From Candidatus Intricatilinea gracilis (GTDB taxonomy: Bacteria; Pseudomonadota; Gammaproteobacteria; Burkholderiales; Burkholderiaceae_C), in contig JADJDQ010000021.1 of the NCBI GenBank assembly GCA_016702605.1, forward strand, positions 1,426,001-1,490,000: a stretch of DNA of 64,000 nucleotides, given 5' to 3'. The translations under genes and the position numbers were made by a program. Below, one piece after another: positions 62,504 to 64,000 of this stretch; position 1 is the stretch's first letter; each line of letters begins with the position of its first letter. The notes beneath the pieces were generated by a model. It did not search any database, was not told where the DNA came from, and was given only the letters and a program-made list of their open reading frames with translations.

Positions 62504-64000
62504 ATGACCGACACCGCTGCGACTGGCGCGCTGGCCGGCGCCGACACATCAGGCCCAGCCGGCGCAACCACAGCAGCCATCCCCATCGGCTCGTCATCCA
62601 CGATCGCTGCGCCTCGGGCAGCCGAGTCGGCGCCAGCCCTGGCGCCTGGGGTGACGCCCACACTCAACGTGGCCGATCTGCGCAAACTCATGCGCGAAGG
62701 CCGCAATGCGCTGATCGAACGTTTCCGCAGCGCGCCGGCCACCGCCTCGGCGGCCAACCGCATGGTGCGGGCGCTGGCCCGCCACGTCGACGACGTGCTC
62801 GTGCTGCTGTGGGAGCAGGTCGGCCTGCCGGCCGACGCCGCGCTGGTGGCCGTGGGTGGCTATGGCCGCGGCGAGCTGTTTCCGTATTCGGACGTGGACG
62901 TCCTGCTGCTGCTGCCGGCGGGTGTCGATACCCCTGCCACGCCGGGCAGCGCTGCTGGCGTCGGTGGCGCGGCCGCAGGCGGCACCACAGCCGACATCTC
63001 ACTGGCCGGCGCCGACCCGGCGCGTTACACCCGCGCGATCGAAGCCTTCATCGGGGCGTGCTGGGACATTGGCCTGGACATCGGCTCGAGCGTTCGCAAC
63101 GTCGTCGACTGTGTGCGCGAGGCTCGAGCCGACGTGACGGTGCAGACCGCCATGCTCGAAAGCCGCGTTGTCACAGGCAACAAGAAGCTCTACGACGAGT
63201 TCAAGCTGCGCACGGCCGAGGTGCTCGACTCGGCGGCCTTCCTGCGCGCCAAGACACTCGAGATGCGCCAGCGCCACGTCAAGTACGAGGACACGCCCTA
63301 TTCGCTCGAACCCAACTGCAAGGAAAGCCCGGGCGGACTGCGTGATCTTCAGCTCGTGTTGTGGGTGGCCGCCGCCGCCGGCCTGGGCCACAGCTGGACC
63401 GAGCTGGCGCACAAGGGACTGATCACCCGGTTCGAGGTGCGCCAGCTGCAGCGCAATGAAGGCCTGCTGCGCCTGATCCGCGCGCGCCTGCACATCATTG
63501 CGGGGCGGCGCGAAGACCGCCTCGTGTTCGACCTGCAGACCGCGGTGGCCGAGAGCTTCGGCTACAAGTCGACGGCAGAACGGCGCGCCAGCGAGGCGCT
63601 GATGCGCCGCTACTACTGGGCCGCCAAGGCGGTGAACCAGCTCAACCTGATCCTGATGCTCAACATCGAGGAGGTGGTGGCCAGTTCGCAGAACGACCCG
63701 ATGCGCCCGATCGACGATCGCTTCTTCGACCGCGCCGGTATGCTGGAAGTGGCGAGCGACGACCTCTACGAACGCGACCCCCACGCCATCCTCGACACCT
63801 TCAGGGTGTTCGCCAGTTCGGTGGGCATCAAGGGCCTGTCGGTGCGCACCCTGCGGGCGCTGTACAACGCCCGCGAGCTGATGGACGCGAAGTTCCGCGC
63901 CGACCCGGAGAACCGCCGCATCTTCATGGAGATCCTGCAGCAGCCCGAGGGCCAGACCCACGCGCTGCGGCTCATGAACCAGACCTCGGTGCTGGGGCGA
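62504..64000 (+). CDS. glnD: bifunctional uridylyltransferase/uridylyl-removing enzyme, 5' part (cut by window end)
   Basis: ATG 62504 (MTDTAATGALAG) opens a frame still open at base 64000; 499 of an expected 850-900 residues are visible. After an Ala/Gly/Ser-rich N-terminus (1-55) comes the nucleotidyltransferase domain: GGYGRGELFPYSDVDVLLLL at about 118-137. A Gly/Ala/Thr-rich insert (about 140-165; GVDTPATPGSAAGVGGAAAG) lies within this domain. Then YSLEPNCKESPGGLRDLQLV. The HD and ACT domains lie beyond the window. GlnD modifies PII proteins in response to glutamine. Confidence 0.95.
   Translation, partial: MTDTAATGALAGADTSGPAGATTAAIPIGSSSTIAAPRAAESAPALAPGVTPTLNVADLRKLMREGRNALIERFRSAPATASAANRMVRALARHVDDVLVLLWEQVGLPADAALVAVGGYGRGELFPYSDVDVLLLLPAGVDTPATPGSAAGVGGAAAGGTTADISLAGADPARYTRAIEAFIGACWDIGLDIGSSVRNVVDCVREARADVTVQTAMLESRVVTGNKKLYDEFKLRTAEVLDSAAFLRAKTLEMRQRHVKYEDTPYSLEPNCKESPGGLRDLQLVLWVAAAAGLGHSWTELAHKGLITRFEVRQLQRNEGLLRLIRARLHIIAGRREDRLVFDLQTAVAESFGYKSTAERRASEALMRRYYWAAKAVNQLNLILMLNIEEVVASSQNDPMRPIDDRFFDRAGMLEVASDDLYERDPHAILDTFRVFASSVGIKGLSVRTLRALYNARELMDAKFRADPENRRIFMEILQQPEGQTHALRLMNQTSVLGR

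Noticed and set aside
1..64000. CRISPR arrays, insertion sequences, prophage or rRNA
   Set aside because: No spaced direct repeats, transposase or integrase motifs, or rRNA-like sequence were found in the window.

Overview
The window is GC-rich DNA from one bacterial chromosome. Gene content points to a betaproteobacterium of the Burkholderiales, probably the Leptothrix/Rubrivivax/Sphaerotilus-like group. The evidence is a full-length 1364-residue PurL, the map-glnD pair, TrmB, UppP, a tRNA-Gly(CCC) with encoded CCA, a soluble NAD-linked [NiFe] hydrogenase and many GC-rich antisense shadow frames. The assignment to a group is an inference; no rRNA or other decisive marker is present. I saw no insertion sequence, prophage, CRISPR array or rRNA.

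Layout. (1) 1-10001: mixed metabolism and signalling: the 3' end of hpd, a universal stress protein, a zinc alcohol dehydrogenase/quinone reductase, an aldehyde dehydrogenase, an alpha/beta hydrolase, a DUF3616-like protein, a PAS-GGDEF-EAL protein, a diacylglycerol-kinase-like lipid kinase and a metallophosphoesterase. (2) 10160-28739, minus strand: one long maltodextrin/alpha-glucan operon in the order lamB, malE, malF, malG, secreted CBM41-like protein, lipoprotein-type alpha-amylase, malS-like alpha-amylase, malK, glgB, malQ, GH13 enzyme, lacI-type regulator, treZ. A second, paralogous LacI regulator diverges at 29129. A promoter and LacI-type operators lie between them. Outer-membrane uptake, extracytoplasmic amylases, ABC import and cytoplasmic remodelling to glycogen or trehalose are all present. 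glgB and malQ carry at least eleven single- or double-base frameshifts, mostly at homopolymers, and the lipoprotein amylase carries one more; this looks like sequence error more than gene decay. (3) 30326-38895: a SHOCT protein, a 1097-residue homologue of the eukaryotic phosphorylase-kinase alpha/beta subunits, a small stress cluster (BON lipoprotein, ferritin-like protein), a lone receiver domain, two membrane proteins and tRNA-Gly. (4) 39085-44387: hoxFUYHW, an NAD-reducing hydrogenase with its maturation protease but no hyp genes in view. (5) 44516-49020: an antiporter translationally overlapped by a YbdK-type ligase, trmB and uppP. (6) 49192-56454: an SPFH - DUF4178 - DUF350 - membrane spermidine-synthase-like - Tat/lipoprotein FAD enzyme operon facing speD and a hemG-like flavodoxin. 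This is the best candidate for an incompletely described system. (7) 56568-64000: a vapBC toxin-antitoxin pair with a palindromic operator in its promoter, purL, map and the 5' part of glnD.

The regulatory sites were read by eye. Enzyme names rest on visible motifs and remembered family sequences, not on a database search.
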